Below are positions 1 through 9,361 of a stretch of DNA of 64,000 nucleotides, piece after piece. Position 1 is the stretch's first letter, and each line of letters starts with the position of its first letter. The notes beneath the pieces are model-generated. The model did no database searches, was not told the DNA's origin, and was given only the letters and a program-made list of their open reading frames with translations. This stretch comes from Pseudohongiella nitratireducens. Its GTDB lineage: Bacteria; Pseudomonadota; Gammaproteobacteria; Pseudomonadales; Pseudohongiellaceae. The stretch spans positions 1-64,000 of the forward strand of contig NZ_LWHM01000021.1 in NCBI RefSeq assembly GCF_001642735.1, written 5' to 3'. Position numbers and translations under genes: made by a program.

Positions 1-15
1 GTAAGCGTTCGCTCA

Positions 16-1599
16 TCACACATTGACAGCCGTTTCCGGACTCCAGCTGTGTGGCAGCAGCTCAGCAATGGCACTGGCCTGCTGGGTCGGCAATCGGGCC
101 AACACATCTTTCAGGTACTCATAAGGATCGTGACCGTTTAACCGGGCCGACTGTATCAGACTCATCACAGCAGCGGCACGCCGCCCGCTGCGAAGCGAGC
201 CAGCAAAGAGCCAGTTTTTGCGACCCAGCGCCCAGGGACGCATCTGGTTTTCAACCTGATTGTTGTCGATGGGCACACCGCCATCATCCAGATAACGGAT
301 CAGGGCACCCCAGCGTTTTAAACTGTAATCGATAGCCTTAGCCGTTGCTGTGCCATCAGGCACTTTTTGACGACTGGCCACCAGCCAGGTATGTAGCTCA
401 TCGGCAATCGGTTTGGCACGTTGTTGCCTGAGTATATGGCGCTGCTGATCATCAAGCCCCTTGGCCTGACGCTCTATCTCATAGAGTCGGCCGATCTGCT
501 CCAGGGCAGTGGCCGCCAGCGTGCTTTTACTGCTCTCATGCAGCTCGAAGAACTTACGACGAGCGTGCGCCATGCAAGCCACTTCGCTCACACCCTGGCC
601 AAAGCTGGCTTTGTAACCGCTGTAATCGTCGCAGACCAGCTTGCCCTGCCAGCCCTCAAGGAAGCGGCGGGCATGCTCACCGGCACGCGAGGGTGCAAAG
701 TCATACACCACTGCCTTGGTGTCAGCATAAGGGGTCGTGCAGTACGCCCAGATGTAGGCTCGACTGGTCTTTTTCTTACCCGGCTCCAGCACCGGCACCG
801 GTGTTTCATCGGCGTGCACAACCGGATGATTCAGGATCGTCTCACGCAGCGCATCGGCCAGCGGCTGCAGGGCGTGACCACAGCGGCCCACCCAATCCGC
901 CAAGGTGGAACGGGCAATCGGGTAACCGGCCCGGCCAAAGATGTGTTCCTGGCGATACAGTGGCAGGTGATCGGCGTACTTGGCCACCAGTACGTGGGCC
1001 AGTAATCCGGTGGTCGGCAGGCCTTTATCGATCACGTGTGCTGGAACCGGTGCCTGGGTCAGGGTTTCGCAGTCAGTGCAGATCCACTTGCCACGGATAT
1101 GCTGCTCGACACTGAACACACCGGGTGTATAGTCCAGCTTCTCGCTGATGTCTTCGCCGATGCGTTTGAGCTGACAACCACACTGGCAATGCGTGTTCTG
1201 AGGTTCGTGCCGTATGAGTGTACGAGGCAGCTCAGCTGGCAATGCCACCCGCTTGGGCTGCGTTTTGGGTTTGTTGTTGATCGGCTCATCTTTGACCAGA
1301 TCTGCCCACTGCTGTTCGATGGCGCTGGTGTCGGCATCGATGATGTCCTCAAGCAGACTGCGCTGCAGTGAGTCGAGCTTCTCGCTTTGTTTACCGAACT
1401 TTAAACGGCGAAGCAGCAGCAACTCATGTGAAAGCTTGGCGTTGACCGCTTCCAGGTGCTGGTTGCGCTGCTCAATACGCTCAGTGCGTTGTTGCAGGGC
1501 TTGCACCTCGACCTGCTGCTCGGCGGCATTACCCATGAGCTGGGTGACCAGGGCGCGCAGTTGTTCGGCATCCAGCTTGTTCAGATCCGGTTGAGTCAT
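16..1599 (-). CDS. tnpC: IS66 transposase TnpC (DDE)
   Basis: This is the large transposase of IS66 elements, which carries out DNA strand transfer. The N-terminal part is a leucine-zipper-like coiled coil rich in Gln and Leu, followed by a small zinc-binding segment (HCQCGC) and then the DDE core. Candidate catalytic residues are the Asp in VHADETP, the Asp in LVCDDYSGY and the Glu in IDNNQVENQMRP. The reading frame stays open further upstream, but the start at MTQPDLNK is preferred because it fits the family N-terminus. That gives 527 residues, about the usual IS66 length. It is the last gene of the tnpA-tnpB-tnpC cassette. Confidence 0.9.
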   Translation of the reverse strand: MTQPDLNKLDAEQLRALVTQLMGNAAEQQVEVQALQQRTERIEQRNQHLEAVNAKLSHELLLLRRLKFGKQSEKLDSLQRSLLEDIIDADTSAIEQQWADLVKDEPINNKPKTQPKRVALPAELPRTLIRHEPQNTHCQCGCQLKRIGEDISEKLDYTPGVFSVEQHIRGKWICTDCETLTQAPVPAHVIDKGLPTTGLLAHVLVAKYADHLPLYRQEHIFGRAGYPIARSTLADWVGRCGHALQPLADALRETILNHPVVHADETPVPVLEPGKKKTSRAYIWAYCTTPYADTKAVVYDFAPSRAGEHARRFLEGWQGKLVCDDYSGYKASFGQGVSEVACMAHARRKFFELHESSKSTLAATALEQIGRLYEIERQAKGLDDQQRHILRQQRAKPIADELHTWLVASRQKVPDGTATAKAIDYSLKRWGALIRYLDDGGVPIDNNQVENQMRPWALGRKNWLFAGSLRSGRRAAAVMSLIQSARLNGHDPYEYLKDVLARLPTQQASAIAELLPHSWSPETAVNV

Positions 1600-1684
1600 G
1601 GCACAAGTATGCCACTGCCAGGCGTTCAGTTCGATACGCTTATTGGGTAATAGCACTGAGCACAAGGGTATGATTCGATATACA

Positions 1685-2020
1685 TTACACGATAGTGACC
1701 ACCCCGGCTTCGCCGATGCGCTGCCAGGGCAGACCTTGAACCAGCGCCTGCAGCTGCTCATCACTGAGCGACAGCTGCGCCGCTTGCCACGGCTCGCTCC
1801 AGTAGAACTTACCGCGGTTCAACCGCCGGGCACACAGCCAGATGCCCAGGCCGTCGTGGATCAGCACCTTCATCCGGTTGGCGCGCTTGTTGGCAAACAA
1901 ATACGCACAATGCGGCCGGGCACTGCCGAAGACTTGAACCACCCGCGCCAGTGCCGTATCAGGACCGGCGCGCATATCCAGCGGTTCAGTGGCCAGCCAG
2001 ATCTGATCAATACGGATCAC
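1685..2020 (-). CDS. tnpB: IS66 accessory protein TnpB
   Basis: TnpB is the small accessory protein of IS66 elements and is needed for transposition, though its biochemical role is poorly defined. The sequence starts IRIDQIWLATEPLDMRAG and contains CAYLFANKRANRMKVL and GLGIWLCARRLNRGKF, all typical of the family. I place the start at a GTG at 2020 that overlaps the TGA stop of tnpA (GTGA), the usual coupling in this family. A longer frame begins at 2050 but lies inside tnpA. The chosen protein has 111 residues, a normal length. Confidence 0.88.
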   Translation of the reverse strand: MIRIDQIWLATEPLDMRAGPDTALARVVQVFGSARPHCAYLFANKRANRMKVLIHDGLGIWLCARRLNRGKFYWSEPWQAAQLSLSDEQLQALVQGLPWQRIGEAGVVTIV

Positions 2021-2388
2021 TGTAACAGCTCTCGCAACAACGCCAGGCATCGCTCCATCTGTGAGAGCGGCAAACTGATGTTGATGCTCTGATGGCGATA
2101 CGGAATCTCCATCCGGATTGATTCACTGTCAACGCCTTGTCTGGCACTTGATACGGACGAGGCCTGACCAGGCATTGGCAGTGCGACAAAGCTCGGTGTC
2201 GTGTCAGTCGTGTTGTTCTTCGCCAATCGAATCCATTTACGCAGCATGTTGGCGTTAAGTCCGTGCTCCAGTGCGACACGGGCCACCGAGGCGCCAGGTT
2301 GCAAACTGGCAGTAATGACTTTGTGTTTGAATGCCTGGGTATAGCGTTTGCGCTTAGGTGCGCGGTTAACTACGCTTATTTCGTTCAT
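2017..2388 (-). CDS. tnpA: IS66 accessory protein TnpA (HTH)
   Basis: This is the first gene of the IS66 cassette, a 123-residue protein with an IS3/IS911-type helix-turn-helix in its first half. RYTQAFKHKVITASLQPGAS and VALEHGLNANMLRKWIRLAK are the recognisable stretches. It probably binds the element's ends or promoter. Its TGA stop overlaps the GTG start of tnpB, which implies coupled translation. The ATG lies about 20 bp inside the inferred right end of the element. Confidence 0.87.
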   Translation of the reverse strand: MNEISVVNRAPKRKRYTQAFKHKVITASLQPGASVARVALEHGLNANMLRKWIRLAKNNTTDTTPSFVALPMPGQASSVSSARQGVDSESIRMEIPYRHQSINISLPLSQMERCLALLRELLQ

Positions 2389-2394
2389 GATAGG

Positions 2395-2418
2395 TGTCCG
2401 CTTAAAAATAAGTGGACA
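2395..2418. repeat. Palindrome at IS66 right end
   Basis: Two 10-bp arms, TGTCCGCTTA (2395-2404) and TAAGTGGACA (2409-2418), are inverted copies with one mismatch and a 4-bp spacer of A. They straddle the estimated right end of the IS66 element, just upstream of tnpA. This could be part of the terminal repeat, a transposase binding site or an operator. It also makes the exact IS boundary ambiguous. Confidence 0.5.
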
Positions 2419-2445
2419 CTATCGAATCAGACGCATGTCAATTCA

Positions 2446-2688
2446 AGATGTGATGGCCGGACGGATACGAAACGACGTGGTTTTACAAAAAAGCTGCTGT
2501 GTGAGCGTACTGGCTTTGATCATAAAACCGTGAACAAAGTCTTCGCAGGTGATCCGGGCGTTGCCATAGGCACTTACTTAAAAGTAATGGCCGTACTTGG
2601 CATGGAAAGCAACTTTGCGGAAATGGCCGCTCATGATGAAGTTGTTATCAAGCTGCAAAACATAAAATTGCTGGAAGGTTCAAAATGA
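2446..2688 (+). pseudogene. HipB-like XRE antitoxin, 5' end disrupted
   Basis: The plus-strand frame reads through a helix-turn-helix: KKLLCERTGFDHKTVNKVF followed by VAIGTYLKVMAVLGME. This matches the XRE fold of HipB-type antitoxins, which bind their own operator and neutralise HipA. No ATG, GTG or TTG start is available in this frame on the host side of the IS66 element, so insertion probably removed the 5' end. The stop overlaps the next ATG by four bases (ATGA), the normal hipB-hipA coupling. The family call rests on the motif plus the partner gene. Confidence 0.55.
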
Positions 2689-2957
2689 GCCGTGAAATCG
2701 TCGAAGTCTATGCCGACTGGCAGCCAATCGAAGCACCACTGCTAATAGGGCGGCTTACTTACAGCGATTCAAGCCAAGGAGGCGTGTTTGGTTTTGCCTA
2801 TGATAAAGCGTTTTTAACCTCAGCCTATCGCTTGCAAATCGATCCAATCCTGACGCTTCACTCTGGTGAGCTCTACAACGACGAAGCCGATAAAAACTTC
2901 CGTGCATTTCTCGACTCATCGCCTGATTGGGCTTTTGGGGCAAGCCTAATCAATTGA
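2685..2957 (+). pseudogene. HipA-like toxin, N-terminal fragment
   Basis: The 90-residue product resembles the N-terminal subdomain of HipA Ser/Thr kinases. It has VEVYADWQPIEAPLLIGRL, then GGVFGFAYDKAFL, then a segment ending AFLDSSPDWAFGASLI. Full HipA proteins exceed 400 residues and carry the kinase core downstream. Here translation stops just after the FLDSSPD motif, and no kinase sequence follows in any frame before yicC. The fragment therefore cannot phosphorylate a target. It starts four bases before the HipB-like frame ends. I read the pair as a dead toxin-antitoxin locus. Confidence 0.6.
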
Positions 2958-3156
2958 GCCACAGTTGGCGAGCGCAAAAAGTAGAAGCCGCCTGTTTAAG
3001 CCAGCTTAACCAATGGATACTCGCCCACGGATGTACTGTGTTAAAGGCAGTATCTTAGATGACTAAATAGGCAATGAATCATACTTGAGCTTGACGCTTT
3101 GCAGTGAACCATCAGTGAGTAAGGGCTTCTAAGACATTCTTGGACGGCTAAATAAG
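2958..3156. other. Non-coding gap after hipA remnant
   Basis: About 200 bp between the truncated HipA-like fragment and the 3' end of yicC. I found no credible gene, no strong hairpin and no repeat here. It may be decayed toxin-gene or insertion debris. Confidence 0.4.
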
Positions 3157-4023
3157 CTATTCGATATTCTGCACCTGCTCCCGCATCTGTTCAATCAGCA
3201 CCTTCAACTCCACGGCATTCAGCGTCGTTTCCGCAACCACTGACTTCGACGACAAGGTATTCGCCTCCCGATTCAGTTCCTGCATCAAAAAATCCAGCCG
3301 GCGGCCAATGGGTTGTTTGGAGTTAAGGACACGTTCGACTTCGCTGACATGCGTATCCAGGCGATCCAGCTCTTCGTCAACATCACTCTTTTGCGCCAGC
3401 ATGACCAGTTCCTGTTCAATGCGGGCGGGATCGATTTCGGATTTGAGGCTGTCCAGGCGTTCGCGGATGTTGTCCTGCTGACGTTGCAGGATGTCGGGCA
3501 TGGCCTTGCGGACAGTGGCGACGATGTCGCGGATGCTGTCCAGGCGCTGACGAATCAGTTTGGCCAGTTCCTCGCCTTCACGCTGGCGGGCACGTTGGAA
3601 AGCGTCGAGGGTGTCTTTTAACAGGCCCATGGCATTGGCCTGGGCGGCATCCATGTCGAGTTGGTGCTCTTGCAGGACGCCGGGCCAGCGCAGGATTTCG
3701 GCGACACTGAGCGGGCTGGCATTGATGTGGGTGTCAGCGACCAGTGAAGCCAGTCCGCGTAGCTGGCGGACCAGGTCTTCGTTGAGCTGCATCTCGCTCT
3801 GGCCACTTTCCTGAATCTGAAAGCGCAGGGTGCATTCGACTTTGCCGCGGGCGACAGACTTGCGCAAAGTCTCGCGGACGTTGGGCTCGATAGCGCGGAA
3901 CAGTTCGGGGATGCGCATGCCAGGTTCGAGGTAACGGTGATTGACCGATCGCACCTCCCAGCTCAGTGTGCCCCAGTCGAATTCCTGCTGCTGGCGTGCA
4001 AACGCCGTCATGCTGGCTACCAT
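3157..4023 (-). CDS. yicC: YicC family endoribonuclease
   Basis: YicC/YloC proteins are endoribonucleases linked to small-RNA turnover and stationary-phase survival. The N-terminus MVASMTAFARQQ followed by LSWEVRSVNHRYLE is the family signature. The C-terminal part contains IGRRLDFLMQELNREANTLSSK and ends in a short helix, as in Escherichia coli YicC. The 288-residue length is normal. The ATG is preceded by a strong AGGAGG. The gene lies divergent from rph-pyrE with a gap of about 290 bp, the arrangement found in enterics. Confidence 0.93.
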   Translation of the reverse strand: MVASMTAFARQQQEFDWGTLSWEVRSVNHRYLEPGMRIPELFRAIEPNVRETLRKSVARGKVECTLRFQIQESGQSEMQLNEDLVRQLRGLASLVADTHINASPLSVAEILRWPGVLQEHQLDMDAAQANAMGLLKDTLDAFQRARQREGEELAKLIRQRLDSIRDIVATVRKAMPDILQRQQDNIRERLDSLKSEIDPARIEQELVMLAQKSDVDEELDRLDTHVSEVERVLNSKQPIGRRLDFLMQELNREANTLSSKSVVAETTLNAVELKVLIEQMREQVQNIE

Positions 4024-4189
4024 GTCCCGTCCTCCTGTCTTAGTGTCTGACAGCCATGCTCGGCGACATGGCTGTGAGTGCCTATACCCTATGTGTCTGA
4101 GCCTAACTGTGCGTGTTTGAGTTGACGGGATGATGTCTCAACCTGCATCAGCCCGTCTGGCCCAAGTGTAACCCAAAACGGTATGGCTG

Positions 4190-4218
4190 TTTCAGCCAAA
4201 CCGCATTCCCCGTATAAT
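4190..4218 (+). promoter_or_regulatory. Possible rph-pyrE promoter
   Basis: A perfect TATAAT box lies at 4213-4218, about 95 bp upstream of the rph start, in the yicC/rph divergent gap. The hexamer 17 bp upstream (4190-4195) matches the -35 consensus poorly. The -10 box is therefore the main support. Confidence 0.35.
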
Positions 4219-4312
4219 TGTGCTATCACTACCAGATAGCCCCTCAAAGCTACGCCGTGAAGAGCCAGCTCATCAGTCATTCATCGAAAGACACAACAGT
4301 TAAAGAGGTTCC

Positions 4313-5062
4313 ATGTCTCAAAACAATGCCAGCCCAGCTCGTCCAAGCCAGCGTCAAGCCGATCAACTGCGCGATGTCAAAATCACCCGCAACTACACCA
4401 AGCATGCTGAAGGTTCAGTTTTAGTCGAGTTTGGTGACACTAAAGTGATATGCACGGCGTCCGTGGAAGAGAACATCCCGCGATTCCTTAAAGGCAGCGG
4501 TCGTGGCTGGGTGACGGCTGAGTACGGCATGCTGCCACGCTCGACCGGTTCCCGCATGGATCGTGAAGCGGCACGCGGCAAGCAAAGTGGCCGTACCCAG
4601 GAAATTCAGCGTCTGATCGGCCGCTCGCTGCGTGCCGCCATTGACATGAATCTGCTGGGCGAAAACACCATCAAGATCGACTGCGATGTGATTCAGGCGG
4701 ACGGCGGCACTCGCACAGCGTCCATTACTGGTGGCTGTGTGGCTTTGGCTGATGCCATCAATGCCATGCTGGAGCGCGGCATCATCAAGAGCAGCCCGCT
4801 GAAGCAGATGATTGCCTCGGTGTCAGTGGGTATCTACAAGGGAGAGCCAGTGCTGGATCTGGATTACCCGGAAGATTCATCTGCCGATACCGACATGAAC
4901 GTGGTCATGACCGAAGCAGGCAAGTTCATTGAAGTGCAGGGCACTGCTGAAGATGGCGCATACAGTTTTGATGAACTGCAGGCCATGATCCGCCTGGCCG
5001 AGAAAGGTATCTCCGAGCTGGTCGATATTCAGAAGCAGGCACTGGGCGTCAGCGGCGATTGA
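4313..5062 (+). CDS. rph: Ribonuclease PH
   Basis: RNase PH is a phosphorolytic 3'-5' exoribonuclease that trims tRNA precursor 3' ends and forms a hexameric ring. Visible family stretches are [68 protein letters not shown] and the near-C-terminal [19 protein letters not shown]. The 249-residue length is slightly longer than usual because of an N-terminal Gln/Ser-rich extension. AGAGG precedes the ATG. pyrE follows after 54 bp, as in enterics, so the two are probably cotranscribed. Confidence 0.95.
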   Translation: MSQNNASPARPSQRQADQLRDVKITRNYTKHAEGSVLVEFGDTKVICTASVEENIPRFLKGSGRGWVTAEYGMLPRSTGSRMDREAARGKQSGRTQEIQRLIGRSLRAAIDMNLLGENTIKIDCDVIQADGGTRTASITGGCVALADAINAMLERGIIKSSPLKQMIASVSVGIYKGEPVLDLDYPEDSSADTDMNVVMTEAGKFIEVQGTAEDGAYSFDELQAMIRLAEKGISELVDIQKQALGVSGD

Positions 5063-5116
5063 GCCGCTGATCACAGGAAAAGGCGGTAAACTGCCGACTC
5101 ATTCAGGAGAACCATC

Positions 5117-5770
5117 ATGTCACTACAGCCATACCAGCGGGAATTTCTGGATTACGCGATTGAGCACAACATCCTGACCTTTGGCGAGTTTACGCTGAAG
5201 TCAGGACGTACCAGTCCGTATTTCTTCAATGCCGGTCTGTTCAATACCGGTGAAGCCCTGGGCTTTATCGGCAAGTGCTATGCAGAAGCGTTGCAGCGCG
5301 CAGAACTGGACTATGATGTGCTGATGGGCCCGGCCTACAAAGGCATTCCCCTGGTATCAGTGACAGCCGCCGCCTTGGCTAATGAGCAGGGCGTTAATAA
5401 ACCCTATTGCTTCAACCGCAAGGAAGCCAAGGCACATGGCGAAGGTGGCACCATTGTGGGCTCCCCGCTGGAAGGCCGCGTGATGATTGTGGACGATGTG
5501 ATCACAGCCGGTACCGCCATCCGTGAAGTCATGGACATGATTGGTGCGGCCGGTGCCAGGCCGGCCGGCATTCTGGTTGCACTGGATCGCCAGGAAAAAG
5601 GTAAAGGGGATTTGTCTGCCATCCAGGAGATTGAACGTGACTACAAAGTCCCGGTCATCAGCCTGATCAACCTGACCCAGATCATTGATTACCTGCGCCT
5701 GCAGGACGATGAATCGATTACCACCTACCTCCCCGCCATCAGGGAGTACCGTCAGCGCTACGGCGTTTAA
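5117..5770 (+). CDS. pyrE: Orotate phosphoribosyltransferase
   Basis: PyrE converts orotate and PRPP to orotidine 5'-phosphate in pyrimidine synthesis. The PRPP-binding loop [13 protein letters not shown] is intact, as are the catalytic-loop stretch [13 protein letters not shown] and the N-terminal [16 protein letters not shown]. The 217-residue length is standard. A strong AGGAG lies upstream of the ATG. It follows rph closely. The gene ends before a very large palindrome that could stop transcription. Confidence 0.96.
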   Translation: MSLQPYQREFLDYAIEHNILTFGEFTLKSGRTSPYFFNAGLFNTGEALGFIGKCYAEALQRAELDYDVLMGPAYKGIPLVSVTAAALANEQGVNKPYCFNRKEAKAHGEGGTIVGSPLEGRVMIVDDVITAGTAIREVMDMIGAAGARPAGILVALDRQEKGKGDLSAIQEIERDYKVPVISLINLTQIIDYLRLQDDESITTYLPAIREYRQRYGV

Positions 5771-5841
5771 CAAACACAGAAACTATTTACACCTGCTGCG
5801 CCCGTGTATTAGAAAAACACAGTAGAAGACAAGCACAAGGC

Positions 5842-6004
5842 CAGGGCGGCATAGTCCCCAGAGCAGACAGTAAGGCCACGCCTAGCACATCGGGCATCGC
5901 CCGAAAGAGCGGGCGGGCTGTCTGAAGCCGTCAGGCTGAGTTTCCGCCCGCCGGGCGATGCCCGGTGTGCTGTGGCCGTCTGCTCTGGGGACTATGCCGC
6001 CCTG
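5842..6004. repeat. 163-bp imperfect palindrome
   Basis: The outer arms are a near-perfect inverted repeat: CAGGGCGGCATAGTCCCC at 5842-5859 pairs with its complement ending at 6004. Pairing continues through AGAGCAGAC and GGCCAC to CGGGCATCGCCCG, with small left-arm insertions. An inner pair, GCGGGCGG and CCGCCCGC, extends the stem towards a loop of roughly 25 bases. It fills the gap between the convergent pyrE and slmA genes. It has no transposase gene. Options are a bidirectional terminator or a MITE/REP-type element. I saw no second copy in this window. Confidence 0.85.
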
Positions 6005-6041
6005 ACCGTCTCAGATTAGAAGCCAGGTGTTACAAGACACC

Positions 6042-6680
6042 TCAGAAGGTGTAAGGACTCTCATCCCCACTATAAGGCTGCAACAGATTCTGCTCAAGAT
6101 AGTGCCACTGCTCATCCCAGTGCTCGGTCGGCAGTCGTGTAAAGCCACTGCGTACAAACTGCATCAGCCGACCTTCGGCAGCTGCCAATAACAGGTTCGC
6201 CAGCACGGCAGGCGAAACCGATGGTTTCATCTTCTCGCGAATGGGCGCTTCACGCAGAATCTGCTTGAGCTGCGACTCCAGGCGGTCAAACATCTGTGTG
6301 ATACGCACACGCAGTCGGTCAGTTTCGCCGGTCAGGGCGTCACCTGTCATCAGGCGCGTCATGCCGGGATTCTTCTCAGCAAAGGTGACCAGCAGCGTTA
6401 GAATACGTTGACAGCGCTCTGCGGTGCTCATGTCATCCTGCAGGATACGGTTGATGCGGATGAACAAAGTCTCTTCAATAAACTTGATCAGCCCTTCAAA
6501 CATCTTGGCCTTGCTGGGGAAGTGACGATACAGCGCAGCTTCCGAGACACCGACTTCACGGGCGAGTGCGGCCGTGGTGATGCGTTCACCGGGGCCGGCC
6601 TCAAGCATCTGGGTCAGCGCTTGCAGGATGTGCTCCTTGCGGGATTGTTTTTTGGCAGCCTTGGCTTGTGCGGCGCTCAT
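6042..6680 (-). CDS. slmA: Nucleoid occlusion factor SlmA
   Basis: SlmA is a TetR-fold DNA-binding protein that blocks FtsZ ring assembly over the chromosome. The N-terminal helix-turn-helix reads [20 protein letters not shown] followed by [12 protein letters not shown], the characteristic SlmA version. The C-terminal part carries [20 protein letters not shown]. At 212 residues it is slightly longer than the enteric protein. A good AGGAGA lies upstream of the ATG. It follows argB on the same strand by 61 bp and sits close to pyrE and coaBC, the known neighbourhood of slmA. Confidence 0.93.
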   Translation of the reverse strand: MSAAQAKAAKKQSRKEHILQALTQMLEAGPGERITTAALAREVGVSEAALYRHFPSKAKMFEGLIKFIEETLFIRINRILQDDMSTAERCQRILTLLVTFAEKNPGMTRLMTGDALTGETDRLRVRITQMFDRLESQLKQILREAPIREKMKPSVSPAVLANLLLAAAEGRLMQFVRSGFTRLPTEHWDEQWHYLEQNLLQPYSGDESPYTF

Positions 6681-6741
6681 TTATTCTCTCCTGTTATTGA
6701 TTCTTCTTGTCCCGCCTTTGAGGCAGAACTTTTTTAATCGG

Positions 6742-7704
<963 letters not shown>

Positions 7705-7906
7705 TTATTTGGTTATTAAGTTATCTGGGGCGCGGGAGGGCGCCAGGGCGTTCATATTGTCGTTATCGATGTCTTAAGGGGAAATTATACGCCTAGCGGG
7801 TCGTCAGTGAAACTGTTGCGTGGCAGGATTGTTTGCGATAGATCAGTAGTGGCGCAGTCTGGGCAGGAAGTTAGTATACACTTTCCAGGCAACCATGCTG
7901 TTCACA

Positions 7907-9361
7907 CTAGAACTTAAGTGCGGGGTCGATCTGGTTCAGCAATGCCTGAAAACTTGCCTGAATTCGCTGCAATGCCACCTCACTCGCGGCCTCAAAGCGT
8001 AGCAGTAGAGCAGGGGTCGTATTGGATGCCCGGATCAGTCCCCAGCCATCTTTGAAATCAGCCCGTACGCCGTCCAGCAAATTGACATCGGCATCGCGAA
8101 AGTCAGCCGCTTCAGCAATTCGGGCCATCAGGTTGAATTTGACAGCTTCCTCCACATCAATACGCAGCTCCGGAGTATGGACGCTGTCAGGGAGGGTTTG
8201 TATCAGCGCTGACACCGGCTCGCCGCTGCGCACCAGTAGCTCCATGAAGCGGGCGCCAGCATACAAACCATCATCATGACCATACCAGCGATCCTTGATG
8301 AAGATGTGCGCTGAAAACTCACCGCCGATCACTGCCTGGGACTCAAACATCTTCATTTTCATGAATGAGTGCCCACTTCGGCTCATGACCGGTACGCCGT
8401 TCAGGCTTTCTATCTCATTGGACAGCAGATTGCTGCATTTCACATCAAAAACCACGTGTGCTTTCTGCGGACGATGTTGATAACGTGGCAGGATATCGCG
8501 TACAAACAGCATCAACAGCCGGTCTGTGTCCAGTATTTCGCCGGTTTCACTGACGATAACGATCCGGTCTCCATCACCATCCAGCGCAATGCCCAGGTCC
8601 GCTCCTTCGGCTTTGACCCGGTCACATAACGCGTCCAGGTTGCTGGCAATTGTCGGATCAGGAGGATGGTTGGGGAAGCGGCCGTCGATTTCGCAATACA
8701 GCTCAATAACCTCACACCCCATGGCCCGGTACAAGTCAGGCGCTACCAGGCCAGGGACGGCATTGGCGCAGTCGACTACAAGTTTGGGCGGACGCTCAAG
8801 AGGAATGTCCTGGCAGATGCGTTTCAGGTAATCGGGGATAATATTCAACTGGCGGATCTCACCTTTGGGCTGATCAGCAGGTCTGACCCTGTCAGGATGA
8901 CGGGCCAAGTAAATGGCCTGTTCCCTGACGCCCTGAATCTGTTCCGGGCTGAGGCTGGCACGATGGCGGACCATCTTGATGCCATTGTAATGAGCCGGGT
9001 TGTGGCTGGCGGTCAGCATCACGCCAGCACTGCATTCTGTCGTGTGTGTCGCGAAATACAGTAATGGTGTTGGCACGATCCCCAGGTCAATAATATTACA
9101 GCCACTGTCGAGAATGCCGGCCTGCAAGGGTTCAGCCAGTAAGGGGCTGGAGAGTCGGCCATCCCTGGCAAAGAGCACCTCCGGGTGACCGAAATGCATG
9201 GCCAGGTAACCGATGGCCTGGCCTAGCAGACGCGCATTTTCCTTGGTCAGGTCTTCACCGGCTACACCGCGAATGTCATAGGCACGAAACATGTGTGCAG
9301 GCAGATGACAGCGCTGTTTTGCTTTTGCTGTGTTGGCGTTGGCTGCCAGGGGAGCATCCAT
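7907..9361 (-). CDS. algC: Phosphomannomutase/phosphoglucomutase AlgC-type
   Basis: This alpha-D-phosphohexomutase interconverts the 1- and 6-phosphates of mannose and glucose for LPS and exopolysaccharide precursors. The phospho-serine loop is GVMLTASHNPAHYNG, the metal-binding loop is ALDGDGDRIVIV and the sugar-binding segment includes GGEFSAHIF. The C-terminal domain contains GLIRASNTTPALLLRFEA for phosphate contact. The 484-residue length fits. Its ATG shares one base with the coaBC stop (TAATG), so the two are translationally coupled. Confidence 0.93.
   Translation of the reverse strand: MDAPLAANANTAKAKQRCHLPAHMFRAYDIRGVAGEDLTKENARLLGQAIGYLAMHFGHPEVLFARDGRLSSPLLAEPLQAGILDSGCNIIDLGIVPTPLLYFATHTTECSAGVMLTASHNPAHYNGIKMVRHRASLSPEQIQGVREQAIYLARHPDRVRPADQPKGEIRQLNIIPDYLKRICQDIPLERPPKLVVDCANAVPGLVAPDLYRAMGCEVIELYCEIDGRFPNHPPDPTIASNLDALCDRVKAEGADLGIALDGDGDRIVIVSETGEILDTDRLLMLFVRDILPRYQHRPQKAHVVFDVKCSNLLSNEIESLNGVPVMSRSGHSFMKMKMFESQAVIGGEFSAHIFIKDRWYGHDDGLYAGARFMELLVRSGEPVSALIQTLPDSVHTPELRIDVEEAVKFNLMARIAEAADFRDADVNLLDGVRADFKDGWGLIRASNTTPALLLRFEAASEVALQRIQASFQALLNQIDPALKF

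Larger units (their letters stand above)
1..2405 (-). mobile_element. IS66-family insertion sequence
   Basis: Three minus-strand genes in the order tnpA, tnpB, tnpC form the standard IS66 cassette. The first bases of the window, GTAAGCG, match the usual start of IS66 terminal inverted repeats. The other end is probably near 2405: read on the minus strand from there it begins TTAAGCGGACACC, which shares TAAGCG and a few further bases with the left end. The repeats are imperfect and the left flank lies outside the window, so a target duplication cannot be checked. All three genes are open, so the element may be functional. The right boundary is an estimate. Confidence 0.8.

Noticed and set aside
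1036-1371. Plus-strand open frames inside the IS66 transposase gene
   Set aside because: They lie opposite a clear tnpC and show no protein-family features; they are shadows of it.
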